A stretch of DNA of 64,000 bases from Asterella californica (lineage: Eukaryota > Streptophyta > Marchantiopsida > Marchantiales > Aytoniaceae), in the NCBI GenBank assembly GCA_036924285.1, contig JAYKYS010000015.1, positions 4,030,001-4,094,000 on the forward strand. The letters are read 5' to 3'. The notes under the pieces are model-generated. The model made no database searches. It was not told the DNA's origin and saw only the letters and a program-made list of their open reading frames with translations. Below, piece after piece: positions 11,906-25,742 of this stretch; position 1 is the stretch's first letter; each line of letters starts with the position of its first letter. Both the position numbers and the translations under genes were made by a program.

Positions 11906-14900
11906 TGTCGTATCATGTTGTGCATGAAGGTTGTCCAAGAAAATACGAGTTTCCTGGTTGTGGAGATATGGTGCACTGAACAAGACAAGACAAGAGAGAG
12001 AGAGAGAGAGAGAAGCAACCATGAGAACAAGCTTCGCAAGATATACCAATCTTCACTTTATATACACTCCCATTTCTTTTTTTCTATGAACATGAAACTG
12101 AGAAACATACCTGTCAATGAATGATTTGTAATCTGCACCCAACTTCCTAAAACAAGTCCTCGAACTCGAGTCTGGGTTCAAACTATCAAAGGAAACTCAA
12201 AGCAAGTTAACATCCCTTTACTAACAATAAGCTTCGTCACAGTTTCACAGAATCCAAACCCTGATTCAAAGCACATCCATGTATAACCCTCTAATAAAAG
12301 CTAGCTATCATAAGTCACACCTAACCAACTTGAACTCTCACAAGTCCAAAACGACAAAAATAATAACAAATGAAATCAAGAAGACCTATCTAAGAACTTT
12401 TTTCTTTCACCAAACGGTCTTCAAATATCGATAGGGTCTTCCTCATTAACTCCGGTGGTTTCAAGAACCTTCAGATTCAACTCTCGACAATCGAGATATC
12501 TCTGATTTTCAATGACATGTGATCGAACGTCCAAACCTACTCCATGCAATTTAAAACCACGTACTCTCGCAAAACAAATCGCTTGATCTGAGATCCGTCT
12601 TCTTTTATAAGTAGATCTGACTACTTACATCCTCATGAGACTCTAAACAAGTCTTTGGAGTTATCTTTGCAAAAACACGCAAGAAATTTGATCGTAGGAA
12701 GCTCAAAACTGACATAAATCAATCCACTACGACTTAATTTCACTTGTCATGCACAACAAGAATCCGATCTACATATGGTGTTCTCCTATACGTAGATAAG
12801 AACTCCTTGATCACGTAGGTATCAAGAATGAAGAGCTTGGTCCATCGATTGCAAAGAACAATCTAGCCTCATGTCGTAGGTGAACAAAAATATGACGTAA
12901 GCATCTCTTTGCGAACCAATTTCTCTCACAACTCTTAAACCACATGTTGAAACTTCAAGTCCTTCAATTATTTATAGAACTTGGTGTTCTGATCCCAATG
13001 GATCCACGGACAGCAAGTTTGGACTCTAGAATGACACGAACGGTCCACCTCTCCTTCGCATGTCACTGAAGCACTCCAGTTCTATCCTATACGTCAAAAT
13101 TTCACTCAGAACACACACCACAATCCGCATATTCATGAACCATCTTAACCAATATGTAGCATGCAGAAGTCTAAATCCAATTACACCTTGTGTGCATGCA
13201 TGGACGTCCCAATCCTCAAATCGTCCACCAACAAATCGTAGATACAAACTAGCTTCTTAAGCTACCTCTTTTCGTCAGTTCAACCTCGATATGCTCAAGT
13301 AGCCCATTTGCACCCTTAGTATAGCCTCAAGAACTACAAATACCCAATTAGCATCAACAAGCTAAGATTTAGCTTGATTTTTCCATCTTTTGAATCTCAT
13401 GACTACGCCATTAAGTGTCCAAATGAAGTAAAAAAAGTGCATATGAGAAGCTTACAATGAGCTCTATCACTTGGTGCAATGAGACTGGAGATTCAAAAGT
13501 TGTATAAAAAATCTATTTTTAATCTTACAAACATCTTTGGTGCGATAATGCATAGCACCAAAATTTGATTTTTAAGCATGAGCCGGTCCATGACACGACA
13601 CCGTCTTATCAATCATCGTCTCATGTTAAGATTCATTATTATACCAACACGTCGCGTCATGAGGACTTGAAAATCATATTTGGGGGTTCTATATTTTCAC
13701 TCCAAGGACGCTCATGGAGAGAAATAATGACTTTTTGATTTATTTTGGATCTTGACTTTCATTGCACCAAGTGGTAGAGCTCGTTGTTAGGTTTCCAAAG
13801 ACACTTTCATTTGTTTCATTTGGGCGCTTAATGATGACGATATGAGATTCAAAAGATGGGAAAATCAAGCTTAGCCCTAGCTCAACTGGGTATCTGTGGT
13901 TCCTAGTGCTATACTAAGGGTGCAAGAGGGTTGTTTGGCTAGAATTTGGACAAAACTCACGTATTGTGAATTGACGTAAGGGGGCAGCTTAAAGAGCTAA
14001 CTTGTATTTGCGATCTGTTAACAAACAGTTTGGAAGATTGGGAGGTCTAATACAAGCGCGTAAGACGTCATTGGGTTCAGATCTGTGCAGGCTATGCAAT
14101 AGTTAAGATGGTTTATAAAAAGACAGATCATAAGAAAGAGGATTTGGGAGTACTTCAATGACTTGTGAAGGAGAGTTAGACTGTTCAGACCATTCCGTAG
14201 TCCAAACTTGTTGTCCTTTGATCCATCGTGATCAGAACATCGAGTTCTTCAAGAAATTGAAGAAGATACAAAGTTTCATCGGACGAATTGGGAGTTCTAG
14301 GTGAAATTGGCTCGTAGGAAAATGCTTACTTTAGTTTTTTGTTCGTATGCAATCTAAGGTTGGACTCTTCTTGACGATCGATGAGTCGAGCTCTTCGTTC
14401 TTGATGTTGGAACGGTCAGGGAGTCTTCATCTACGCACAGGAGAAGATCATATGCGGATTAGATTTTTGGTTTGGGTGTGGTGAGTTTGAGCCGTATGGA
14501 GTTGATTTAAGTCAATTTTTGCTTCTTGCGGTCAAATTTCTTGCGTGGTTTTGCAAGTGGAACTCCAAATGGCTTGTTTGGAGTTTCATTGGAATCAAGG
14601 TAGCCAGATCTATCTATCAAGGAAGACGGATCAAAGATCAGACAATTCGTTTTGCAGATGTACATGATTTTAAGCGGTTCGATCACTTACGATAAAAAAT
14701 TGGAGATATCTTGGCTGTTGAGGGTCAGATCTGAAGATTCTTCGAGCCAACAGAGTCAGGAAGACCCTATCGACATTTGAAGATCATTTGACAAAAGAAG
14801 AAAGTTCTCATATAAGTCTTATTCGGTTCCTTCGCTACGGTTTTTGTCCTTTTGGATTCGTTAGAGTTCTAGTTGGTTATGTACGACTTGTGGTAGCTAG

Positions 14901-15273
14901 TTTTAGCTAAGGGCTTGTACATGAGTTTTGTTTAGATCTGGGTTTGAATACTGCAATATTGGTGTAAAGCTTTTTGTTAGGTGTGTTTCTCTTACTTTGA
15001 GCTACGTTTCGTTAGTTTTGGGTCTAGGTTGAGATTTAGAGGCTTGTTTTAGGAGGTTGGGTGCAGATTACAGATCACTCAGGTCTGTTTCTCAGTCTGG
15101 TGTTCTTAGAGAAAAGGAAAAGGGAGTGTATATAAATTGAGAGTTGGTATATCTTACGAAGCTTGTTCTCGTGGATGTTTCTCTCTTTCTTGCCTCTGTT
15201 CAACACACGATATCTCCACAACCAAAAACCTCACATTTTCTTGGACAACCTTCACGCAAAATCAGATATGACA
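11906..15273. mobile_element. Old inverted dimer related to the 54.9-kb palindrome
   Basis: Two diverged arms in opposite orientation. The reverse arm (11906-13600) starts TGTCGTATC and ends GGTCCATGACACGACA; the forward arm (about 13650-15273) ends GATATGACA. Each matches one arm of the young palindrome at 54890-59251 by long stretches of recognisable similarity, for example the segment around ATCTGTGCAGGCTA near 14080. The arms are joined at the ends that are outermost in the young copy, so the arm order is reversed. A 49-bp spacer separates them. Many substitutions and indels mark it as old. No convincing target duplication was found. Confidence 0.65.
11993..12013. repeat. (AG)n microsatellite
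   Basis: An uninterrupted AG run inside the reverse arm of the old inverted dimer, at a place where the young copy has a short non-repetitive stretch, so it expanded after insertion. Confidence 0.9.
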
Positions 15274-15763
15274 ACGTGAAGTTTATAGTAAACTTTAAGA
15301 AGAAAACATGAACCATGTAATTTGTACCACCAATCTCCGTCAGTAATATGAATCACTCAAAAGCGCAAGTTGACTTGGCAAGATGATTGGCAAAATCGTA
15401 TACTGCCAGTTAAAGGTCTTATCAGGCTAGGATCTAATAAGAGGTTGGACCACTTGTGGCTGAGAGTACTATTCATCTCTTGATGAACTTGTTCCAGGCA
15501 TATGATACTCTTCATCATATTAGAGTGTGCAGAACAAAGTTATACATAGATGTTTGCGTCATTTCTAGTTTAAGAAAATGACAGAAAAAAACTCTGTTGT
15601 TTTCCGTTGGTGACTCGGATTCATTATTTGATGACACCATCATGTAGGTGTTCTTGAGTAGTATAGTTCTAGTTCTTTCGTTACTAGAAACGGAGATGTG
15701 TAGTGGAAGTAACACTCAAAAAGTTAGCAAAGAAGATAAAAGAAGTTCTCTAGAAGATGACTG

Positions 15764-16020
15764 TCGAAAATTGGGCAACGCTTGCGCGCCCAATTTCACA
15801 GAAGGAAAATGCGGGATGAGGAAAACGATCGATGGGTTTCCTGCAAACAACCGGGGAAGCGCGAGGGATACTAAACAAGAGGCGAGAAGCGGTGGGAAGG
15901 GAAGAGAACATGGGAAGAACCTCAAACAGTCTTCTGTCTGCTTCTCGTAGTGCCTTCTGTCTTCTGCGCGCTTCTGGCTCCACCTCAGCTCCAATGCGAC
16001 TTCCACAGAGCTGCTTCTAC
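15764..16020 (+). mobile_element. Fossil fragment of the giant LTR
   Basis: About 260 bp matching the LTR region at 31850-32070 (and 38790-39020): shared features in order are AAATTGGGCAACGCTT, GGGGAAGCGCGAGGGATAC, GGTGGGAAGGGAAGAGAAC and GCGCGCTTCTGGCTCC. It sits inside the diverged 2.4-kb element and is itself strongly diverged, showing that the giant-LTR family has been in this genome for a long time. Confidence 0.7.
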
Positions 16021-16298
16021 CGTCATGTCCTGCTGTTTCTCAGTCGATTAGGACTCCACCTCAGATTCTTCTTCACTTATGTACATGTTTCTTTACTTTA
16101 TTAAATGGAAGCAGAAGCCACCTCAGTGGAAAGGATGTCCACCTAGGAAGAGTAGGTCCTTGGATCAAATTCCTGGCTCTGAGTTTCTATCTCAGTATGT
16201 TGGTCTCCTGGATGGGAGTATATGTTGGATGTGTGGCTACGTTTTGTCCATCTAGAGACGGAAGATTGGTATCCTCCTTAAACGTGGACTTCTTGACC

Positions 16299-16534
16299 TA
16301 AGCCTCCGCATGCAACCGAGATTATGAGTTGGGAGATACCTGATACAGCTATGAGAGTGTTGTGAGTTCTATGAGGTGGTCTTGTAGTTATGGCTTCGGT
16401 CTCAAAATCATGAACTAAGCCTCCGCATGCGACCAAGATTATGAGGTGAGAGATACCAGATACAAATATGAGACGGTTGTAAGTCCTGTGGGGTGATCTT
16501 GTAGCTGTGACTTCGGTCTTAAAATCATGACTTA
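16299..16534 (+). repeat. 117-bp tandem duplication
   Basis: Two adjacent diverged copies starting TAAGCCTCCGCATGC at 16299 and 16416, each ending near AAAATCATGA. The young relative at 49268-51669 has a single copy (around 49954-50070), so the duplication is specific to this old copy. Confidence 0.8.
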
Positions 16535-19500
16535 GTTCATAATCTGAGTTGCATAAATATGGCATCGAGGGTTGAGAAACTTTTATTAAACAAAGGGTTA
16601 GTTTAACTAAGGGTCAACTTAGCTAGGGGGCTGCTTGATAAATAAATATGCGTATAAGGACATAAAGACCTTAGCTTAGCTAGGGGGCTTGTTTTCTAGG
16701 TAAATCATCGTATGGCTGGAGTTCGGAGGACACTGACGAGAATTCAAGAGAGTTGAGGAGACGACGTGCGCATGAGAGAGAAGAGAAGATTGTGATCGCT
16801 GAGGACATTAACTGTAAAATTGAGGTATGAATAAAGTTTTCTTAGTCTTGGAAAGCCTATTTGTACAGATTTGAGTGTTTGATTGACCTTGGTGACTACA
16901 AGAGATTGTATTTGAGTTTTGATTATTGACAACAATTTGTTTTTCTTTTGGTCGCTCTCACAATCAATCACAGACAAGAGGTTCGTCCTCTCCAATAAAG
17001 ACTCTCTCCACAACAACATAGTTCCGGAACTAACTGCAAGATAACAGAAGAAGGAGTAGCAGTAAAGTACTTAGCATACCCAAAAGGCATGAAATTATTT
17101 CTGAGTCAAATACATGACATCTTGCGCGATAAAGTTAGGAAAAAACTAAACCACTTGACATTTAGGTGCTTAAGTTTCTCATGTAGAATAATAATAGTGA
17201 AGCACATTCTAGCAAGCATGCCGACGCACATCTTTATAGGGTGGTAACCCAAAAGAACCTCTTCCAAGCTCTTGAGCAAGAATTCAGAGAATTCTTGTGG
17301 GGTAGACAGGTAAGGACAACTGAAGCCACTAATATCCTGAGAGGATATACAATCAGGGAAATGATATGACAGCCTCAACATACAAGCAATGAAAAGACAA
17401 AGCAGTGTGCGTAGATGATGAAAAGAGAAAGCGATGACTGGATGCACAAGTTTGCAAAGATCACAATTTCAGAGAAATACTTGCAAAAGATGACTAAGGA
17501 GTGGGACCTTGCAAGAAATCATGCTAACCAACGCAGCTAAGAAGTCAGCACGAGCAAACACCTACAACAACATTCTCCAAGAATGGCGCAGCGTGATAGT
17601 TCAAAATAGATAGTTGAGATAGTTGAGATAGTTCAAAATGACATTAGATACTATAAGAGACAGAGTTCGCTCGAGATGCTATTAAAACAAAGTATCAAAG
17701 TTGAAGAGTATGGTGAACTAAGTCAACTACGCGTTATTTTATTATGAAATTCCAAATTTGGATGGATTTACCACCAAATCGATATTTGTATAGGTCTACC
17801 ATATAAATTAATGAATTTTCCCCTCCTAGTAAGTATCTCTAACCTCCTATGGAACTTTTGCTCTCTTTTTGTTATGGAAAAAGATGTAAGTATTATATTA
17901 AAAATTATAAATATTATATAAATAAAATATTTTTATAAATATTAAAAGATAACAGGACCTAGAGTTGTGGGCAGATCCAAACATAACTCATAGACAAAAT
18001 GCGGACTCACTCGCGTAGAAATTACAAGTGCGAGAGATGGCTAACCAAAATTTGATTATTTTGAACGACATTATTTTATAGCCTAACCCTTCTTGACAAA
18101 AATGTTACTAATAAATGGAACTTGCCACCCTCTTCCATCTTCAGTTTGAAGAGGTGATTAAATAAGCAAGTTTCCTCCTTCTAAAAGCACGCAATCAACA
18201 AGCGGAATTTGACCCTCTAGCGGTGTGGAATTTTACCTTCGAGAAACTTTATGCTCCGAAAAGATATGATCAATTCCATAGATCAAACATTTGTATAACC
18301 TAGAACGCTCTCTAATATTTTAACCTAGGACTTCATTAAAATCTCTTAGTAGTTCTGTCAAGAGATGTAATTCGTTACTTGATGACATGTGTATGGATAA
18401 ATTAGTGTATATACATAACTATTTTTTTGAAATAGAATCTGGAGCAATCAACTTTAAAGATGGCCAAGAAAAAGTTATATACACAGTACAGTTAAATACT
18501 CTAATGAGAGTTCATACCAGTATATTTTATTACTGCAAGGTTATATTTTAAGAGTTTTATACTCAATACTAGAAAGTACTCAATCTTACTCTCACTTTTA
18601 GTAATCAACTAGAGAGATATATGCACATTACATGTGCTAATAAATGTTCACAAGTACAAGCCATCAAGTTTTAATCTTCACCATACCTCCATTATACTTT
18701 TACTCCCCATTTAGCAATCTTGTAACGCTACACATCTTTTATATATACCGTTGCTCAAACAGCTTTCTCCACTTTGTTTTGTTAAAAGTAAGCTCACATC
18801 ACTTGCAAATATCAGTAAACATGCTCGCAAGGAAATATAACAGTAACTGTTAATTATTGTATTATCTTTCAATCACACCACCGTGTTCTCACATGACGTT
18901 GAGATTTCTTAGGTAAGATATCTTGTATTCTGTACACGTCTAGGTATCTTATCACTTGTGAATTTACCAGTTCTATCTATATGAACCTCTTAAGCTATGG
19001 TACTGCAACTACTATAGATTGATGAATCCTCTGAAACAGATGGAGGTTACCGAGCTCTTCAAGAAGAATGACCTGCACATATGTGGGGACCGGGGGAGGA
19101 AATTTGGGAGACTTTAGATATGATAATTCCAAGCTGCCGGAGCTACATTATATATGGTTCCATAGGTAGAACTCAAGCTGATAACCATCGAGGTATGGAA
19201 GGGGTTTCTTATTGTTGATGAGTGCGAAGTGCTTCTTTGTTATGCACATAGCTTTCGGATACACTTGAAGCACGCATGTGGATCCAGAGACCTGTACACC
19301 AACAAAGAGAGAAAGAAAAGACCTACGCATCGTAGGCCAGTGATACGAACGATTGTACGAAGTTTCCTTCCTCTGAAGAGATCGTGATATTACTAGCTGA
19401 CTTCATGGAGAGATGCTGCTGTGGCAGACGTTACCGCGTTAGATATACGATATCTGCTTACGCTCATATACATCAAAACATGTCAGTGAAAAGCTTCGTT

Positions 19501-20323
19501 GGGACGCTAGGTGAGTATGTTTCTCAGTGGATGCATAGTTTCTCGTCAAAGCTTTTGCAAATGTTTGACTTTTGGGATAGGGAAGCTCCTGAACTTAACT
19601 CACACACACTACAGTTGACGGAAGGAGACTGAGTTTGTCCTACAGTGCTGTAAGTTCCTTCTGACAATCTGAGGTCGGTACTCGTGTCTCATGATGGGGC
19701 AGCAGATGGATGCTCTTTCAGTCGGATCTTATAACTGGAACTACACAACTAGTTTGTCTTGAAGGAGCTCTGTCCGGCTAATGGGTATACAGCAACATTT
19801 GTTCAACCTCACAGAACCAGGACATTCTAGTGGACGAGGAATTATCTCCCTATGAGGAGCGTAAAAATTGACAGGACTATCAGGATTCATGGTCATCCTA
19901 AGCGAGTACGTAATTAGGAAATGGGGGACCATAATAAGAAAGAGCTCATGCGTTCAGCGCTTGGTACACTATCATATAACACTAGCACGATATTGTCTTG
20001 GTGAGAAGACAGAGTGAAAGCAGCCACCGAAGCTAAAAGCTGATTATTTTGGGAGAGTTGTCAAAATAGTGCTCTAGGGAGCTGAAGTAGGCTATCCAGC
20101 GTAGGAGGGTTATGCACAAGCTGAGAAGGTTCCCGTGAAAAATATCAACAGATGCGTGCTGAGCTGAACCAAATGGTTCGAGACCAAGAGCGACAGTATC
20201 ATCTTAGAGAACTATATTCCTCTATTATGAAAATCAGAAGTAGTTCTGGCTAGGATCACAGCTCAGTAGCTAGCAACGGCCCGAGATCGTTACGAAGCAA
20301 CGAGACCCTTATGAAGTCAAGGC

Positions 20324-20365
20324 GTTGCTGAGCAAGACAGGAGTGTTACTGAGCAAGACAGGAGT
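20324..20365 (+). repeat. 21-bp tandem duplication
   Basis: Two adjacent copies of a 21-bp unit (core TGAGCAAGACAGGAGT) differing by one base. It lies in an open stretch of 64 codons (20325-20519) and would add seven residues, but the frame is short and unrecognised. Confidence 0.85.
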
Positions 20366-20677
20366 GTTAGTGACCAAACCTTTCACTGGTAGGATTCGTG
20401 ATGTGATGATCCAACACTATAAACAGCTGGATCAGAGAACACCTCGTCTTAATCCCGAGGAACAACTATTTGTCTCGTCAAGCGAAGGACAAGGGTTGAA
20501 GACTTACCATATTGATTAAAGAGGTGGGTTATCCTACCCTCTCAAAGGTAAGTTGCGATGCTACCCTCTGGGTACCTTATGGAAAGATAGCTGTTATATC
20601 CCAGTACGAGTATATCTTGTGTACCCTAAACTCTAACGGCTGCTCAACTCTAACACCTAAACCCATATGAAGGATAT

Positions 20678-21030
20678 TAGGGGTGTCACAATTAAAGAAT
20701 CTTTGAAATATTCGGGAGCCGCGGGCGTGAGTTACGGATTCGGCAAGTCTGCGGCCAGTGTTTCCTGCGGGTACCTCAGGTACCGCGGGCGTTTTCTTAA
20801 CAGCTATTCATAGGTTTTTTCTGATTTCTTTTGCAATGGATTCTCTGTTACTCTGAGTACTTATCTTGAGTGTAGAAACGGAAAAATAATCAATGGTAAA
20901 ATCTTGATGTTGAATCTTGAGCGCGATCTAGAATGAGCTGCAGTTTTATACAAACTTACCCGTGACAATTTTACGTCAAGTTACCTCTCATCCGTTGAAG
21001 AATCTTTTTTCTAAACTCTGACACCCCCTA
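20678..21030. mobile_element. Possible hAT-type non-autonomous fragment
   Basis: Starts TAGGGGTGTCACA and ends TCTGACACCCCCTA, an inverted pair of about 13 bases with one indel; subterminal GC-rich blocks such as GGGTACCTCAGGTACC recall plant hAT MITEs. The flanking 8 bases (AAGGATAT and TTTCCAGA) do not match, so a target duplication is lacking. A second TAGGGGTGTCAAA motif stands alone at 11389. Confidence 0.25.
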
Positions 21031-24000
21031 TTTCCAGAGATACAAGACCCTAAAGACAGTGGCATGTAGCCGCATGAATTGGGTGTGCAAGCCCCTTACA
21101 AGATAGAGATTAAAAGACCTCCTGCTCTAAATCTAATCCAAAAAATAAAGAGTTAATCTTTTCAAAGTGAAACGTGTCACCATATGGTCCTTGAGGTATA
21201 GCGTAAATTACCCAAGGAGGATCTTTACTCTTGATTAAAATAAGATTGTACAAGTGCACAAAAATGAAACCAACAATTGAACACAAAAGAAACAAAGTAT
21301 CGGATCACTCTCAACTGAAAGGGTAAGCTTTTTTACATGATTTGAGTAGTACTGTGAATTCGCTGGTAAAGGTTTTGTTCAAACTGACGAATAGCAGATT
21401 TAGAGCTCGTAGTCCATGCACCAAGAATGTATGAATATATTATATAGCACAATGCTGGATCTAAAGTAGATATTTTAATAGTGGCCAACATTCTAGAATT
21501 GCGTTAGGATTTCATATACAGTCCCCTCTATGCTGTACTGTGCTTCAATAATAGGTTAGGGTTTCACTGGAGATACTCTAAGGAACAAAAGGTGTGTACA
21601 TACATCACAAGACGTAAGATACACGCATAACTTGCAAGGTTGTGTTGAGGTTTCGATTTTAAGCTTGTAGCATGCTGGAGCAAATTATGTGCCACTGTAA
21701 CAGCTAGAGCAGTAGGCTTGTCAAACGTATGGACGTTCTTATACAGGTCTTCTGGATTTTGGATAAGATTGTACGGGTATCTTGCTAGATTTATGGATTA
21801 ACCAGTAAAGTAATCAGAAATTTACATGTCGTAAGTTCGCCAGCAGTAGAACGGAAATCTTTGGACTTCTGTGCAAATGTCAGATGGTACGTCAAATGAT
21901 ATCTCTGACAGAAAAAGAATCCTAATCCCGTAAGAGAAGTTTAGTGGCGTTGCTTAGACACCGTCTACCAGTGCATCGATGAAGGTAAGATATGTTCACT
22001 TTACATTGCTTGAAAGTTTGTACAAACCAGATAATTTCCTACAGATTGAGAAGAACTGAACTTGAACATGCTTCTGACTATAAGTTGAGGTGGAGCACCA
22101 ACTCTTGAGTATTGGTCACAGTATTGACCCGAGGCTAGTAGGACTGAGCATAGTTATACGTTTGACCATATGCTCCTCCCTTTTGTTGGTTTCATAGACC
22201 TGCAAAGTGAGAAGTAAGCACAAAGAATTTATAAGTTTTTTGCAGAGTACCTTTATTCCGCCATCTGATGCTGACACTCAAAGCTGAGGTGCAACGGAGA
22301 AAATTGGATAGCTCTAAAGTAACGAAAACAGAAGTCTTAGATAATAATCTGTGAAAATCAGTAGAAGACATGAGCAAAAGAACTTCTGCTTTCCGATTTA
22401 GAGGGACAATGTCACTGACAGATAAATGTTTAGCTTATTAGACAGTGCAAACGTTACTACTTGTCTTGACTTTCTCGTGACAAATCAGTGAACTAAAATA
22501 TCATAAGAAGGCATCAGTCGACTGGTACTGTAGAGAAGTGAAGAATCACGTGAATCTAACAGTCTGATCAAAAGAAAATCTTTTTCCCAGAAGGAACGCT
22601 TTGTACTGTTTTTTCGTAGTCTTCATGGTGTTGAGTACTGTACGAAAACTTTTCTTGGGCGGTTTCCCTCTTATCCGAACCACCACTTCCGAGAAACGTG
22701 CATGCTGGGTCATTACAATCTAGACACTGCTTCTTAATCATCAAAAGTCTTCTTAGATATGAGTATAAAAATTCTTTCGATGTGAGAACTCATTACCTCT
22801 TTCTAGTATCAATGCAAAGAAAATAACGATCAGATGGAAACAGAAATCTCGTGCATTAATTTTGTGTTCGAAAGAAGGCTGTATTAAATGACTTCTAAGA
22901 CACAGCTTACTGGTGAATTGAAAGAACAAAACAGGTTGAATTCATTCCAAAGTTTCTTCTATGACTATCTCTCTCTTTACATTGGGAAAATATATCTCAT
23001 TCAAGTTCACTCGCAAAGGGCTCTCTAACTCTACTTAACGTTTAGATGATCGAACCAAAGATACTACCAGGACCCCCCATAGAATACACTCACACATACA
23101 GGTAACACTAAGCACTTGCTTTACCGTCCAGTGAAAATGTATAGCTTTGGTATCTGATATTTGGTATCGTCATGGTATATGGTATGGTTTTTTCTATCTT
23201 ACATAAGTATCCTATGATAGCACACTGAAGATTAGTAGTTCAGAAGTGCATAATACATAGAAATGAAGTACAAAGGATTATGAAGAAAACAATGAATAAA
23301 ACTCTGTGTGGAGTAGAAAGACAGAAAAATAGACCTAAGAAAACGAAATTCTTGTCGGGAATTCAAACAAATCTATATACACCTACGGATAATAAAGAGT
23401 TTCAAATCTCGAATCAATTCATAATATTAGAAGTATTCGAACAGAGGTTATGTTTAGACATATTATCATTACGAGTACATGTAGGAACTTATTGCAGCCA
23501 TTTTTCTTGGACGTAATATCGTTTTGCTTATAAACGATACTCAATTTCATTTGTTCTCAGCATTATAGAGGTCACCTGCGGATAAAAAAAATTAGATTCC
23601 TATATTTATATATAATTAATTATACCAATTCTTTTCTACTCATCTTGCTTGGAGTTCTGATTTATCGATGTGTGATATTTTAGAAGCGATAGATGCTTTA
23701 GAACTACATATAGTGAAGTTTATCCCGATGTTCTTGAGATAGAAAGGCGTTTGTTGCTTGGCCCTTCGGGTCCTCTTTCTCTTGTACGGACTATTCATTG
23801 CGTAGCGTTGTTCATCGTTATATCTCTATAGAGTTGGGTGTTAGAGAATCTATTTCTGAAACCTAAGAGAAAACAAAAGACTGAAAACTGGTGAACGGTT
23901 GAAAAACAAGATGAGAGAAAGTAACGTAAAGAAGCGCTATATGCTGAAAGGAGTAATTTGCAAGCATGGAAACCAATGGACGTAAATATAGTAAGATAAC

Positions 24001-25206
24001 TTCCGTTCTGAACTGTACTCTCCTCTTATTATCCGTTACGTCAAACAGACTTAAATGCGGACCAAATTAATGAATAAGTATGTCAAATGGTGTCTTGTTT
24101 CGGTAAAGTGGACTGAGAGCCACTGATCACTCACTCGTCCGGTTACATTCAAATATAGGAAAGCATGATGCGATTCCTTTCTTTCGATATTGGAGTACTT
24201 CTTTCATAATTAATCCGGACTACCGGTAGCTTTCATGATCTGGACGTTGGCTTCCCTCTGGAGTCTGGACAACTGGCACGTTCGTCATGGCCATGCAGAG
24301 TTTCCGACTCGTACGTCTCGAAGAACTGATGCGATCAAAGCAAACTCAACGTTCGATCTGTATCAAGATAAATATTTGTAGGAATGAGGTACGTAGCGAT
24401 CCACTTCAGACAGTGTAACGCTGATTACGGTACTCGAGTCAATAAATACGGAGTTCGAACTCACACTCATATCAAACCCGAGTGGTTACGTAACCAACCA
24501 AACGAAGACGGATTGAGTACATTACCAACTAGTGTCGACACAGAAGGACTTGGTGAACACAGAAAGGAAAAAGAGAATAAATAACCTCAAATGATAATCC
24601 TCAAGTGATAAACAAAGTGTCGGAAGAAAACAAACATGCTCCCGAGAAGATGGCTGGACCCGGCCCGCTTACTACAGTAAAACCTTGTTATAATCACATC
24701 TGATATACTCACAAATACAGTATAAGCACACTTTATTCAGAAACGGAAGTTTGCATATCTCGTTGTAGTCCGACGGTTTACACTCACATATCTGAGTCAA
24801 TAAACAGAAAAATATATTATTATATAGTTAATTAATTAAAGTTAATGGTGGTAAATAGTTTGTAAGTGACTAGTAAGCATGATTAGATATCATGCATCAG
24901 TTTCTTCAGTTTACATATTTTCTTGTCCAGTGCCAATGAAATAGGTCAAGAGAAAAACATTGTCAAACTTAGAGAAGCAACAAATTTGTATTTGATTGCT
25001 CTAAAGGCAAAGAGAAAACTGAAGCAAGAAGAGACTGTTAATTTTTATAGTTACATTTCCTTCACCAACCCCGGAATATGAGATTATTATAGCACAAAGT
25101 TTAAAACTGTTTTGTTTTGGGCTTATATGTGTTTCGTCGAAAACACTTCTAGTAAAAAAAAATAAAAAAAAATGTGTTACTAAAACGAGATTCTACTTAA
25201 ATTACT

Positions 25207-25742
25207 ATGAAGCCAAGAGGATGTTCGGAGAGGAATGTTCGTTCTATGGTGAAAGACACGGTTGATTATATTGAGGAGATTTCTCGTGGTGATCCCTTAG
25301 TCCAATCCAAGATAGGTGTTCTTTTCCATATCAAGTTTGATCAAACTCATGCGTTATAGAATGTTTATTCTCGGAAAGAACAGCAATGCGCACGACTGAT
25401 GGTTGAAAATATTTCAAGGGGGTTATCCACTGTACTCATATCCAAGACGATGTCATCAGCAATAATGTTATCTTGCGCATGTGTTCTTCTCAGAAAAAAT
25501 TTGGTGTCCGCTTAGCTAGAGCTACTTCTAAGCTGTTGCATATCCATCCCAGAAACCTGAGAAGACAAGTGGATGACAGATCTCATATCCTAGATGAAGA
25601 TGAGATGCAAATCAGAAAGTGGGCTGATGAAAAACTAGGACGCAAGCAAAGATCTGATGTGATCCCGATAGAAGTGAAAGAGCTAGTTGTAAAATGGTGG
25701 ACTGAGCAAACTAAGGTCTCTTCAATCGCCAAGCATGTTTGA
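25207..25742 (+). pseudogene. Decayed gene fragment, transposon-type protein (N-terminal/middle part)
   Basis: From ATG at 25207 the frame reads about 50 codons to an in-frame TAG near 25357, continues, then shifts by one base near 25435 and runs to TGA at 25740-25742. The second part holds LHIHPRNLRRQV and VKELVVKWWTEQTKVS. The W-W-T-E-Q-T-K-V-S segment resembles a motif (F-W-x-x-x-T-R-V-S-P-N-K) that I associate with an unnamed, transposon-like family in liverworts and cnidarians; that recollection is not checked. It is probably the upstream half of the same gene whose downstream half lies at 33.1-33.75 kb. Confidence 0.5.

Larger units (their letters stand above)
15580..17017 (+). mobile_element. 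Diverged copy of the 2.4-kb TG...CA element
   Basis: Matches the insertion at 49268-51669 in order: a segment near 15600-15710 matches about 49575-49680 (GGTGACTCGGATTC against CGTGACTCGAACTC), the tRNA-like and CCTCCGCATGC blocks near 16120-16600 match 49770-50130, and the end AAGACTCTCTCCACAACAACA matches AAGACTCTCAACTCGACA. The minisatellite of the young copy is absent. The left end is not clear. Heavily substituted, so old. Confidence 0.65.
17018..25206. other. AT-rich intergenic DNA; no gene recognised
   Basis: About 8.2 kb of AT-rich sequence. Open frames do not exceed about 115 codons and none shows a recognisable protein pattern. It holds a 21-bp tandem duplication (20324-20365) and a possible hAT-type fragment (20678-21030), listed separately. 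Probably a graveyard of old insertions; diverged relatives would need a sensitive search. Confidence 0.4.

Noticed and set aside
20678..21030. Firm call of a complete hAT MITE
   Set aside because: Terminal inverted repeats are short with an indel and there is no 8-bp duplication; kept only as a low-confidence feature.
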